From Halorussus salinisoli (GTDB taxonomy: Archaea; Halobacteriota; Halobacteria; Halobacteriales; Haladaptataceae): DNA of 64,000 bases. Where the stretch lies: positions 248,001 through 312,000 of the forward strand of contig ML241305.1 in assembly GCA_005239435.1 (NCBI GenBank), written 5' to 3'. Position numbers and translations under genes: made by a program. Positions 26,561-35,014 of the stretch are shown here, piece by piece. The notes beneath the pieces are model-generated. The model worked only from the letters and a program-made list of their open reading frames with translations, ran no database searches and was not told the origin of the DNA. Positions within the stretch are counted from its first letter, which is position 1; each line of letters begins with the position of its first letter.

Positions 26561-27040
26561 TCAGTCCTCGCCCGCGCCCTCGCGGACCATCACGGCCATC
26601 CCGGTGTCGAAGTCGGCCATCGCGTCGGCCGAGAGTTCGGCCCGACCGACGCCGAGTAGCGAACCGTCTTCGTGGACGATGGCAACCTCGTCGCCGGGCC
26701 GAATCTCGGGACCTGTCGCGGAGACGAACTTGGCGAAGACGTTCTTGCCGTCTCGGACGAACGGTTCGCTCTCGTCGCCGACGACGACCCGGCCCGCCGG
26801 AGATTCGAGCGCGGCCGCGACTCGACGGCCGCCCTCCAGTCCGAGCGTGAATCGGCCGTCTGTGCCGTAGGTCACGAGTCGCTCGGCGTCGGCGACGACC
26901 TGCTGTGGCCGCCCCGACGAGGACCGCTTGACCTCCAGGTCTTCGTCCTCGGGGAACAGCGCCGCGCCGACGCCAGCCCCGAACTGGTAGTCTGCGGTCG
27001 TCCGGAGTCGGGGGAGGTCGTCGGTCTGACTCGAACTCAT
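26561..27040 (-). CDS. PUA-domain RNA-binding protein
   Basis: 159 residues from the ATG at 27040. A PUA domain fills the C-terminal half: [54 protein letters not shown]. The N-terminal half includes [18 protein letters not shown], which resembles the C-terminal region of archaeosine tRNA-guanine transglycosylase relatives. It lies 107 bp upstream of NAC on the same strand, supporting an RNA-modification or ribosome-associated role. The open frame to 27157 is rejected because its first 39 residues are Ser/Gly-rich and non-conserved in style. Confidence 0.85.
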   Translation of the reverse strand: MSSSQTDDLPRLRTTADYQFGAGVGAALFPEDEDLEVKRSSSGRPQQVVADAERLVTYGTDGRFTLGLEGGRRVAAALESPAGRVVVGDESEPFVRDGKNVFAKFVSATGPEIRPGDEVAIVHEDGSLLGVGRAELSADAMADFDTGMAVMVREGAGED

Positions 27041-27221
27041 TGCACGCGGGTTCGGGTCGCCCGGCGAAAAGCCTTGGCTCTTCGGCCCGGAGCCGTCTCG
27101 GAGTCGGGACGAAGACGACGACCCATCGCCGACACTCAGCGTGTCAAGAGGTAACACTAACCGCGTCCCTCAGGAACAATTTGATTGTAAATCATGATGG
27201 TTACTGGCGGCTTCGGTTTGA

Positions 27222-27228
27222 TTTATAT
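27222..27228 (+). promoter_or_regulatory. TATA box of the 27255 small protein gene
   Basis: TTTATAT is centred 30 bp before the ATG at 27255, fitting a leaderless transcript. A second AT-rich patch, CAATTTGATTGTAAATC at 27178-27194, lies further upstream. Confidence 0.55.
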
Positions 27229-27254
27229 CCTTGGAGCGATTACGGGCGACTACA

Positions 27255-27425
27255 ATGAAAGCGAACCTCGGCCTCGCACTCGTCGTCCTCGCTGGTGCAA
27301 TCATCTTCGCAGTCGCAACCACCCAGACGTTCACGACCTACGTCGTCTCGGCCGTCGCGGTCCTCGCCATGGCGGCGGGCGCACTCCTGAGCGGTACCGC
27401 CGACGAAGACGGCCGTCCGGTCTGA
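27255..27425 (+). CDS. Small two-helix membrane protein
   Basis: 56-residue protein beginning MKANLGLALVVLAGAIIFAV. Two hydrophobic helices (about 5-25 and 28-46) end in a short acidic tail TADEDGRPV. It is probably a real gene: a good TATA box sits 30 bp upstream and the composition is haloarchaeal. No family recognised. It could be a small membrane regulator or accessory subunit. Confidence 0.6.
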   Translation: MKANLGLALVVLAGAIIFAVATTQTFTTYVVSAVAVLAMAAGALLSGTADEDGRPV

Positions 27426-27467
27426 ATCGGTCGTCCGGAGCGACAGTTCGCGGGCAGTCCGCGAGAG

Positions 27468-27965
27468 TTACAGTAGGAACGTGTCGGGACGCTCCGACAT
27501 GTCGATGAACGCGTCTGCGGCCTGAATCAGTTCTTCCGACGTCGATTCCTCGAAGCTAGTCACTTCCGTCCGCACGCCCTCGTGTCGGAGGTGCGAACAG
27601 AGCCGCGAGAAGTCGCCGTCGCCAGTACAGAGGATGACGGTATCGACGTGGTTGGCCAGCGTCACGGCGTCGAGGCTCATCCCCACGTCCCAGTCGGCCT
27701 TCTTCGACCCGTCGCCGAACGTCTTGAGTTCCTTTATCTTGGTCTCGAAACCGATGTCCGCGAGCGCCTCGAAGAACCGCTCCTCGTCCGGACTGTCGGC
27801 CTGAATCACGTAGGCGATGGCGCGCGTCAGTTCCCGGTCCTGCACCGACTTTTCGAGGACCGCAGAGTAATCGATGTTTCTGCTGTAGACGCTCTGGGCG
27901 GTGTGGTAGAGATTTTGGGCGTCTGCGAGGACCGCGACTCGCTGATGAGAGTGTATCTCGGTCAT
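27468..27965 (-). CDS. NYN/LabA-like PIN-superfamily nuclease
   Basis: 165-residue soluble protein. The NYN fold is shown by VAVLADAQNLYHTAQ near the N-terminus (Asp and Asn of the first metal site), GSKKADWDVGMSLDA (second acidic site) and CTGDGDFSRLCSHLRHEG (third). Such proteins are predicted RNases with a single-metal or two-metal mechanism. The ATG at 27965 gives MTEIHSHQRVAVLADA; the upstream open frame is rejected for its lack of family fit. Confidence 0.86.
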   Translation of the reverse strand: MTEIHSHQRVAVLADAQNLYHTAQSVYSRNIDYSAVLEKSVQDRELTRAIAYVIQADSPDEERFFEALADIGFETKIKELKTFGDGSKKADWDVGMSLDAVTLANHVDTVILCTGDGDFSRLCSHLRHEGVRTEVTSFEESTSEELIQAADAFIDMSERPDTFLL

Positions 27966-28053
27966 GAGCCAAGATTGGTACCCCCTGCGATAAAAAGGTC
28001 CGCACAACCGTCTCCCGCGCTCGTCCTCGGTCCGTCGAGGGGTCCTCGGAGGT

Positions 28054-28695
28054 CTACTCCGCGGGCGTCGCTCGCTCGGACAGTTCCAGCGTCTCGGGGT
28101 CGAGACGATAATATCGTTCCCACGCGGGCGCGAGGCTGACGACGCGAGTGTCGCCGTTGGTGGTCTCGGCGTGGCGCTCGTGGTGGCCGACCAGACAGAG
28201 GTCGGGGTCGAGCGCCTCCAGCAGTTCGTCGATTCGTTCGCATCCGGCGTCGTAGCCGTAGTATATCAGGCCGTGCGGCGCTTCGTGGGTCAGGAGCACG
28301 TCCACGTCCTCGACCTGCTTCAGGCGCTCTACGTCCTCGCGGACGAAGTGCCGCCTGCGCTCGCCCGCGAGGTCCGCGCGAGGACGGTCGTACTTGGTCG
28401 GCGCGTAGTTGCCCGAGAGGCCCGCGACTCGGAGGCCCGCGACCTCGGCGACGGTGCTGGCGAGCAGGGTGGCGTTCCGGACGGTCACGTCCTCGGGGAC
28501 GTCGCCGCGCCGGAGGGCGTCGATAGTGTCGAAATCTTCGTTGTTACCGGCGATGAAGTAGGTCGGAGTCGGCAGGTCGTAGTGGAGTAAGTCGCCGGTC
28601 TGAAGCGCAACGTCGGCGTCGGCCTCGCGGTAGGCCGCCAACAGCGCGCGGCGCTTGGCGGGGTCGTCGGCGTGGGCGTCTCCGAGAACGAGCAT
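28054..28695 (-). CDS. Metallophosphoesterase, tandem copy 1
   Basis: 213-residue dimetal phosphoesterase: GDAHADD, GDLLHYD, IAGNNEDFDT, TSEAPHG-type LTHEAPHG and VGHHERH are the successive metal-binding motifs. It is closely related to the protein at 29245-29886, with whole stretches nearly identical at DNA level. Substrate unknown. The ATG at 28695 gives MLVLGDAHADD, the same start as the paralogue, so an in-frame ATG at 28782 is rejected. No clear TATA box precedes it. Confidence 0.85.
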   Translation of the reverse strand: MLVLGDAHADDPAKRRALLAAYREADADVALQTGDLLHYDLPTPTYFIAGNNEDFDTIDALRRGDVPEDVTVRNATLLASTVAEVAGLRVAGLSGNYAPTKYDRPRADLAGERRRHFVREDVERLKQVEDVDVLLTHEAPHGLIYYGYDAGCERIDELLEALDPDLCLVGHHERHAETTNGDTRVVSLAPAWERYYRLDPETLELSERATPAE

Positions 28696-28844
28696 CGGCT
28701 GATACTCGGTCGGCGACGAGGTAAGGGCTGTGGCTCGGCGAGAGGAGCGTTTCGAGTCGGTCGTCTGACCGAACGTCGTCACCGAACGACCGAGAGACGA
28801 CGGTCGGCGCTCCGACTACGTGAGCGTCTCACGACCGTCCTTCG

Positions 28845-29144
28845 ACAGCACCGTGACTGCACCGCGGCCGCACTGGGACCGCTACCGTGAGAGTGCCGGA
28901 CGACTGCGCGACTGGTCGAGCCAGTGATTCGCGTCGCCGGGCGGAACCGTGAACTGTCCCAAACCACTCCGGTCCGCGGATTGTCACAGACCACGGAATG
29001 CGCCGAGTGAGCGCCGATAGGCGCGAACGCGGCGAGGAGGTACGGGGCGCGGTGTGGTGGTAGTGCGGTGGTGGTGCAGTGGTGATAGTGCGGTAGTGGT
29101 GCAGTGCTGTACTCCTTGGCTCGAGGAGTAGCTAGCTGCTTCTG
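28845..29144. repeat. Dispersed repeat, copies B1 and B2 in opposite orientation
   Basis: The 549-bp gap 28696-29244 holds no gene. B1 (28845-28873) matches copy A (22157-22185) in the same orientation. B2 (about 29040-29144) matches A in the opposite orientation: GTGCGGT and GTGCAGT units, GTGCTGT, the hairpin ACTCCT (29111-29116)/AGGAGT (29124-29129), AGTAGCT and CTGCTTCTG (29136-29144). B1 and B2 thus flank about 170 bp in inverted orientation, a MITE-like or hairpin-RNA-like arrangement. Confidence 0.6.
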
Positions 29145-29244
29145 TTGTCAGTGAACAACGGACTAGCCACGGCTATACAATGAAAACGACCGGAATACCA
29201 TCGTGTATATTTCCCAAATAATTGGATACGTTTCTAAGAGCCAT

Positions 29245-29886
29245 CTACGACGAAGGTGTCGGGGAGGAACTCAGTTCCAGCGTCGCGGGGTCGAGTTCGT
29301 AGTACCGCTCGCCGACCGCGGCGAGACTCACGACGCGCGTCTCGCCGTACTCCATCTCGGCGTGTTCGTGGTGGTGGCCGACCAGACAGAGGTCGGGGTC
29401 GAGCGCCTCCAGCAGTTCGTCGATGTGCTCGCACCCTACCTCGTAGGACTCCTCGACCGGGAGGCCGTGCGGCGCTTCGTGGGTCAGGAGCACGTCCACG
29501 TCCTCGACCTGCTTCAGGCGCTCTACGTCGCCGCGGACGAAGTGCCGCCTGCGCTCGCCCTGGAGGTTCGTGCGGGGGCGCTCGAACTGCGTCGGCGCGT
29601 AGTTACCCGAAAGGCCCGCGATTCGCAGGCCCTCGATTTCGACCGCCTCGTCGGTCAACAGGAAGGCGTTCGTGACGACGGAGTTTTCGACGCAACCGTG
29701 CCGGAGAGCGTCGATAGTGTCGAAATCTTCGTTGTTACCGGCGATGAAGTAGGTCGGAATCGGCAGGTCGTAGTAGAGCAGGTCACCTAACTGCAACGCC
29801 ACGTCCGCGTCGGCGTCCCGGTAGGCGGCGAACAGCGCGCGCCGGTTGGCGGGGTCGTCGGCGTGGGCGTCTCCGAGAACGAGCAT
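29245..29886 (-). CDS. Metallophosphoesterase, tandem copy 2
   Basis: 213-residue paralogue of the 28054 protein with the same length and the same metal-binding motifs (GDAHADD, GDLLYYD, AGNNEDFDT, LTHEAPHG, VGHHHEH). The main differences are a PVEESYEVGCEH stretch in place of IYYGYDAGCER and a diverged segment around 85-105. A TATA-like GTTTTATCTT (minus strand, near 29908-29918) precedes the ATG at 29886, so it is probably expressed on its own. Confidence 0.86.
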   Translation of the reverse strand: MLVLGDAHADDPANRRALFAAYRDADADVALQLGDLLYYDLPIPTYFIAGNNEDFDTIDALRHGCVENSVVTNAFLLTDEAVEIEGLRIAGLSGNYAPTQFERPRTNLQGERRRHFVRGDVERLKQVEDVDVLLTHEAPHGLPVEESYEVGCEHIDELLEALDPDLCLVGHHHEHAEMEYGETRVVSLAAVGERYYELDPATLELSSSPTPSS

Positions 29887-30290
29887 TAATCATCGATTCT
29901 ACGGTCGGAAAGATAAAACCCACTCTCGCGCGACGGCGACCGACCCGTCGAATACGACGTCAGGCGGGCCGACCGACCCGCCGAGGACGAACCGTGGCTC
30001 CCGACTCGGAACGTCAGTCGAACGCACCTACCACCCGGACGGTACGTGGCAGGTATCGCATCCGACGCAAAGACTAAGTTTCCGGGAGAGTGTTGGACGC
30101 ATATGCACCCCGACGCAACCGCGGCCGTCTTCTCGAACTCGGCCAGCGGTGGGTCGGTCGGTTTTTCGGGGCTGAAACGCACAAAAGGCGGTTACTGACA
30201 GGTCCTCGGCGGCGTGGCGAACCGTCGCGGGCCGTACTCGTTCTGTATCACTCACCGACCAGTCACCAGCGAACCAGTCCCAAACACACC
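29887..30290. other. Non-coding gap with dapA upstream region
   Basis: 404 bp between the divergent phosphoesterase and dapA. The minus-strand TATA for 29886 is at its left end. On the plus strand a frame is open from 30090 but reads as basic, non-haloarchaeal protein and no start codon other than 30291 is convincing. No tRNA, riboswitch or strong inverted repeat was seen. The dapA promoter must lie here, possibly with a leader. Confidence 0.4.
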
Positions 30291-31199
30291 ATGACACGCA
30301 CCGACGAACCCTTCAGTGGGGTCTACCCGGCGATGACGACTCCCTTCGAATCCGACGACAGCATCGACTTCGAACAGCTACGAAACGACGCCCAGCGCCT
30401 CGCAGACGCCGGCGTGGACGGTCTCCTCGCGGTCGGTTCGACCGGCGAGAGCGCGACCCTCAGCCACGACGAACACGTCGAAGTCGTGGAAGCGGTTACC
30501 GACGCCGTCGACGTTCCCGTAATCGCCGGCGCGGGGAGCAACTCCACCCGCGAGGCACTCGACCTCTCGCGTCGCTCGGCCGACGCCGGGGCCGACGCCC
30601 TGCTCCTCATCTCGCCGTACTACAACAAGCCCGAACCCGCCGGGATGGAGCGCCACTACCGGACGATCGCCGACGAGGTGGACGTTCCCCAAATCGTCTA
30701 CAACGTCCCCTCGCGCACGGGCCGCAACGTCGCAGTCGAGACCGCGGTCTCGCTCGCCGAACACGAGAACATCGTGGGGTACAAGGCCGCCAGCGGCGAC
30801 CTGAACCGAATCGGTGACGTGATCGAGCGCACCCGCGACCGGAACTTCTCGGTCCTCTCGGGCGACGACTTCCTCACACTCCCGATGCTGTCGCTCGGCG
30901 CGACGGGCACCATCAGCGTCTCCGCGAACGTCGAACCCGAGCGCACCATTGCGCTCGTCGAGGCCGCCCGGTCGGGCGACTTCGCCGAGGCCCGCGAGAT
31001 TCACGAGGAACTCGCACCGCTCGTCCGCGCGCTGTTCACCGAGACCAACCCCATCCCGGTGAAGGAGGCGATGGAGATTCGGGGGTACGGCCCGGCCCAC
31101 CTGCGCTCGCCGCTGACTCGCCTCTCCGAGGGACCGCGCGCAGAACTTGCAGGTATCCTCGAAGAGTTAGACGGGGAACCGACTGAGATACATTCATGA
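30291..31199 (+). CDS. dapA: 4-hydroxy-tetrahydrodipicolinate synthase
   Basis: 302-residue aldolase that condenses pyruvate and aspartate semialdehyde, the first committed step to diaminopimelate and lysine. Family landmarks: GSTGES (49-54), the catalytic Tyr137 in QIVYNVPSRTG and the Schiff-base lysine K165 in IVGYKAASGD. It is the first gene of a six-gene lysine operon; dapB starts 31 bp downstream. The ATG at 30291 gives MTRTDEPFSGVYPAMTTPF, the normal start. Confidence 0.96.
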   Translation: MTRTDEPFSGVYPAMTTPFESDDSIDFEQLRNDAQRLADAGVDGLLAVGSTGESATLSHDEHVEVVEAVTDAVDVPVIAGAGSNSTREALDLSRRSADAGADALLLISPYYNKPEPAGMERHYRTIADEVDVPQIVYNVPSRTGRNVAVETAVSLAEHENIVGYKAASGDLNRIGDVIERTRDRNFSVLSGDDFLTLPMLSLGATGTISVSANVEPERTIALVEAARSGDFAEAREIHEELAPLVRALFTETNPIPVKEAMEIRGYGPAHLRSPLTRLSEGPRAELAGILEELDGEPTEIHS

Positions 31200-31230
31200 C
31201 CACGACCGTCGCCGAAACCGAGGAACGACC

Positions 31231-32019
31231 ATGAGCGTATCAGTCGCAGTCACGGGCGCGACCGGCCAGATGGGCCGCGCTGTCCTCGACGCCGCCAGCG
31301 CCCGCGAGGACGTGGACGTCGCGTTCGCCGTCAACCGCGACTCGGACGGCGAGGAGGTAGTCGCCGGAGTCCCCGTCGAACCGACCCGCGAGTTCGACCA
31401 ATTGCTGGCCGACCACAACCCGGACGTCGTCGTCGACTTCACCGGCCCCGCGAGCAGTCAGAACTACGTCGCGGTGGCCGCCGAGGCCGGGGTCGCCAGC
31501 GTGGTCGGCACGACCGGATTCGACGACGAGGGCGAGGCGGCGCTCCGCGAACTGGCCGAGTACGCGCCCGTCCTGAAGGCCTCGAACTTCGGGCGCGGCG
31601 TGCAGGCGCTGCTCTCGGCGGTCGAGGCGGCAGTCGCCGACCTACCGGGCTACGACGTGGAGGTCACGGAGACCCACCACAACCGCAAGCGCGACGCCCC
31701 GAGCGGGACCGCGAACGCGATTCTGGACCGAATCGAGGACGCGCGGGAAGACGACGCCAGCGAGCGCGTCCACGGCCGCGAGGGCGAGGCCCCGCGCGAG
31801 GAGGGAGAAATCGGAGTCCACGCCCGCCGGGCCGGGTCCGTCACGGGCGAACACGAGGTTCTGCTCGCTGGCAACCACGAAGAGGTCCGACTGACCCACC
31901 GCGCCGAGGACCGCGGCGTCTTCGCCGAGGGAGCTTTGGACGCGGCGGTCTGGCTGGCGGGCCGGGACCCGGGCTGGTACGACTTCGCGGACGTCGTGAC
32001 AGGAAGTGATACGCAATGA
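31231..32019 (+). CDS. dapB: 4-hydroxy-tetrahydrodipicolinate reductase
   Basis: 262 residues. The nucleotide-binding motif GATGQMGRAV is at 8-17; VVDFTGPASSQNYV and the DHDP-binding HHNRKRDAPSGTA complete the family signature. It reduces the DapA product using NAD(P)H. The stop overlaps the dapD start by 4 bp (ATGA at 32016-32019). Confidence 0.95.
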   Translation: MSVSVAVTGATGQMGRAVLDAASAREDVDVAFAVNRDSDGEEVVAGVPVEPTREFDQLLADHNPDVVVDFTGPASSQNYVAVAAEAGVASVVGTTGFDDEGEAALRELAEYAPVLKASNFGRGVQALLSAVEAAVADLPGYDVEVTETHHNRKRDAPSGTANAILDRIEDAREDDASERVHGREGEAPREEGEIGVHARRAGSVTGEHEVLLAGNHEEVRLTHRAEDRGVFAEGALDAAVWLAGRDPGWYDFADVVTGSDTQ

Positions 32020-32849
32020 GTCTGGAATCCGACATCGAAGACCTGTGGCATCGCTACGACGACGGGGACCTCTCGGCCGACGCGGCGGGCCGGCAGGAAC
32101 TCGACCGTCTGGACGCCTTCCTCGACGCGCTCGAAACCGGCGAGGTCCGGGCCGCCGAGAAGCGCGACGGCGAGTGGGAGTCGAACGAGTGGGTCAAGCA
32201 GGGCATCCTGCTGAACTTCGGCCTGCGCGAGATTGCGGGCCGGGAGTACGGCGACGTGACCTACCACGACGTGCTTCCCCTGCGCGAGACGGGCGACCTG
32301 CCCGAGCGAGGAACCCGCAACACGCCCGACGGAACCGTCCTGCGTCGGGGTGCCTACGTCGGCGCTGATTGCATCATGATGAGTCCGAGTTTCGTCAACA
32401 TCGGCGCGCACGTCGGCGACGGTACCCTCGTGGACTCCTGCGACACCGTGGGGTCGTGCGCCCAGATCGGCGCGGACGTGAAGTTGGGCGCGAACACCCT
32501 CATCGGAGGGGTGCTCGAACCCGTGGAGGACGCCCCGGTCGTGGTCGAGGACGGCGCGTCGCTCGGCGCGGGCTGCCGAGTCACGTCGGGATTCGTCGTG
32601 GGCGAGAACAGCGTCGTCGCCGAGAACACCCTCCTCACCCCCCGAATCCCGGTCTACGATCTCGTGGAGGAGGAAGTCGTCTACGGCCGCCTCCCGCCCG
32701 AGCGCCGGGCGTTCACCCGGTTCGTGGAGTCGTCGGTCGGCGACCACGACCTGTTCGAGGGCGGGGCGTACAAGCCCGCGGTCGTGGCGATGGACGTCGA
32801 GGAGACGACCCTCGAAGGCGTCGAGCGCGAGGAGGCGCTCCGAGAATGA
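32016..32849 (+). CDS. dapD: Tetrahydrodipicolinate N-succinyltransferase
   Basis: 277 residues with a left-handed beta-helix of hexapeptide repeats (RRGAYVGADCIMMSPSFV, NIGAHVGDGTLVDSCDTVG, AQIGADVKLGANTLIGG). It adds succinyl from succinyl-CoA, which identifies the operon as the succinylase branch of the DAP pathway rather than the acetylase or aminotransferase (DapL) branch. Overlaps of 4 bp on both sides (dapB and lysA) indicate translational coupling. Confidence 0.93.
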   Translation: MSLESDIEDLWHRYDDGDLSADAAGRQELDRLDAFLDALETGEVRAAEKRDGEWESNEWVKQGILLNFGLREIAGREYGDVTYHDVLPLRETGDLPERGTRNTPDGTVLRRGAYVGADCIMMSPSFVNIGAHVGDGTLVDSCDTVGSCAQIGADVKLGANTLIGGVLEPVEDAPVVVEDGASLGAGCRVTSGFVVGENSVVAENTLLTPRIPVYDLVEEEVVYGRLPPERRAFTRFVESSVGDHDLFEGGAYKPAVVAMDVEETTLEGVEREEALRE

Positions 32850-34105
32850 GCGCCGCGCAGGTCCGAAATCCGCCGGTACGACGACTCGCCGACTGGCCCG
32901 CCGAGCGACTCCGAGGACTGGCCGACGAGTACGGCACGCCGCTCTACGTCCTCGACGCCGACCGCGTCCGGGAGAACTACCGCCGGATGGCCGACGCCTT
33001 CCCGGAAGCCGAGGTCTACTACGCCGCGAAGGCCAACACCACCCGGCCGGTCCTGCGAACGCTCGCGGACGAGGGCGCGGGCGTCGAGTGCGCCTCCGCG
33101 GGAGAACTCACGAGAGTCCTCGACGCCGGAGTACCCGCCGAGCGCGTCCACTACACCGCGGTCAACCCGCCCGCCCGGGACCTCGACGTGGCGGCCCGAC
33201 TCGCCGACGAGCACTCCGGCCTGACGATTACGGCGGGCGCGGCCGACACCCTCGACAGACTGGCCGAGCGCGGATACTCGGGCCGGGTCTGCCTGCGCGT
33301 CAATCCGGGCGTCGGTGCGGGCCACCACGAGAAGGTGGCGACCGGCGCGGACGCCAAGTTCGGCGTGCCCTACGACCGCGCCGTCGAAGTTCTCGACGCG
33401 GCCGCCGAGGACTTCGAAGTCGTCGGTCTCCACGCCCACGCCGGAAGCGGCATCTCGGGCGAGGACCTCTCGGCCCACCGCGAGCTCGTCTCGCGGATGG
33501 GCGACCTCGCGCGCGAGGTCGGCGAGCGCGGACTCGACATCGAATTCGTGGACGTGGGCGGCGGCTTCGGCGTCCCCTACCGTCCGGACGACGACCCCCT
33601 CGATTTGGACGCCGTGGCCGAGGCGACCCGCGAAGCCCTCGGGGAAGTCGAGGCGACCCTCGCGGTCGAACCCGGCCGCTACCTCGTCGCCGACGCCGGA
33701 GTCGTGCTGACAGAGGTAAACACGGTCAAGGAGGTGCCGAAAGGGGTCGTGGTCGGCGTCGGCGCGGGGATGACCACCCTCGCCCGGCCCGCCATCTACG
33801 ACGCCCACCACCAGATCCGGAGTCTCGCGTCCGGGGCCGAAACCCGCCCCGAGCGCGAGGTGGTGGTCTCGGGGCCGGTCTGCGAGAGCGCCGACACCCT
33901 GGGCGACCACTGGCTTCCCGACCCCGAACGCGGCGACCTGCTCGCGATCGGCAATTCGGGGGCCTACGGCTACGAGATGGCGAGTCAGTACAACTCCCGC
34001 CCGCGCCCGGCGTCGGTCGTCCTCGAAGGCGGGACGGCCTCGCTGGCGCGACGGCGCGAGACGATTGCGGACGTGACGGCGGTCGAACCGGAGGACGAAG
34101 CATGA
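32846..34105 (+). CDS. lysA: Diaminopimelate decarboxylase
   Basis: 419-residue PLP enzyme for the last step to L-lysine. The PLP lysine is K62 in VYYAAKAN; HAHAGSGIS and DVGGGFGVPY are the phosphate-binding and barrel motifs; VSGPVCESADTLG holds the active-site cysteine of the partner subunit. The first 25 residues are a short N-terminal extension. It sits between dapD and dapF with 4-bp overlaps at both ends, so pathway order does not follow gene order. Confidence 0.96.
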   Translation: MSAAQVRNPPVRRLADWPAERLRGLADEYGTPLYVLDADRVRENYRRMADAFPEAEVYYAAKANTTRPVLRTLADEGAGVECASAGELTRVLDAGVPAERVHYTAVNPPARDLDVAARLADEHSGLTITAGAADTLDRLAERGYSGRVCLRVNPGVGAGHHEKVATGADAKFGVPYDRAVEVLDAAAEDFEVVGLHAHAGSGISGEDLSAHRELVSRMGDLAREVGERGLDIEFVDVGGGFGVPYRPDDDPLDLDAVAEATREALGEVEATLAVEPGRYLVADAGVVLTEVNTVKEVPKGVVVGVGAGMTTLARPAIYDAHHQIRSLASGAETRPEREVVVSGPVCESADTLGDHWLPDPERGDLLAIGNSGAYGYEMASQYNSRPRPASVVLEGGTASLARRRETIADVTAVEPEDEA

Positions 34106-34989
34106 GCATAGAGTACGAGAAGTTTCACGGCAGTGGCAACGATTTCGTAGTAGTAGACGCTGACGAGTACGTCCCCGACCGGGGCGCGTTCGCTCGGCAG
34201 GTGTGCGACCGCACCGACGGCGTAAACGTCGCCGGCGGTGCGGCGAGCGAAGGAAGCGAGTCGGTAGGGGCGGACGGGACACTGTTTCTGGCGCTCGAAT
34301 CCCAGTTCTCACCGCCGCGCGTGGTGATGACGCTGGTCCAACCCGACGGTTCGACCGCGGCGATGTGCGGCAACGGCGCGCGGTGTGCGGCCAAGTGGGC
34401 CGCCGAGCGAACCGGCGCGGACGCCATCATGCTCGACACGCAGGCGGGCACGCGCCGGGCCGAGATCCGTGGCGAAGACGTGACCATCGAGATGGGCGAA
34501 CCGTCGTTCGCACCCGGCGAGGTTCCCCTCGCGCCCGACCGCGAGGAACCGCTGGTCGGCGAGTCGGTCGCGGGCGTCGAACTGACCGCCGTGAACACGG
34601 GCGTCCCCCACGCCGTCGCGTTCGTCGAGGACGTGGCCGACGTGGACCTCGAAACGGTCGCGCCCGCGATTCGCCACGCCGACGCCTTCCCCGAGGGTGC
34701 GAACGTCACCTTCGCGTCTCGGCGCGACGATTCCGGGTTCGACCAGCGAACCTACGAGCGCGGCGTAGAGGGCGAGACCCGGGCCTGCGGCACCGGAGCG
34801 GTCGCAATCGCGGCGGTCGCGCGACGACTCGGCCGACTCGAGTGCGACGACGTGGCCGTCTTCCCGCCGGGCGGCCGCCTCGACGTGGCGTTCCGGAACG
34901 GTCGCGCGACCCTGACCGGCCCGGCCGAGCGGGAGTTCGAGGGCGAGGTGGCTTCGACGCCCGAACCCAGACGGCTTACCAAGGCATGA
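34102..34989 (+). CDS. dapF: Diaminopimelate epimerase
   Basis: 295 residues. The two catalytic cysteines are present: C89 in AAMCGNGARC and C229 in GETRACGTGA. It converts LL- to meso-diaminopimelate ahead of LysA. Start FHGSGNDFVVVD is typical. An apparent insert, AGGAASEGSESVGADG (about 44-60), is longer than in bacterial DapF. Starts within the lysA stop (ATGA). Confidence 0.96.
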   Translation: MSIEYEKFHGSGNDFVVVDADEYVPDRGAFARQVCDRTDGVNVAGGAASEGSESVGADGTLFLALESQFSPPRVVMTLVQPDGSTAAMCGNGARCAAKWAAERTGADAIMLDTQAGTRRAEIRGEDVTIEMGEPSFAPGEVPLAPDREEPLVGESVAGVELTAVNTGVPHAVAFVEDVADVDLETVAPAIRHADAFPEGANVTFASRRDDSGFDQRTYERGVEGETRACGTGAVAIAAVARRLGRLECDDVAVFPPGGRLDVAFRNGRATLTGPAEREFEGEVASTPEPRRLTKA

Positions 34990-35014
34990 GCTTCGGCCAC
35001 GACGGTTTCCACTC

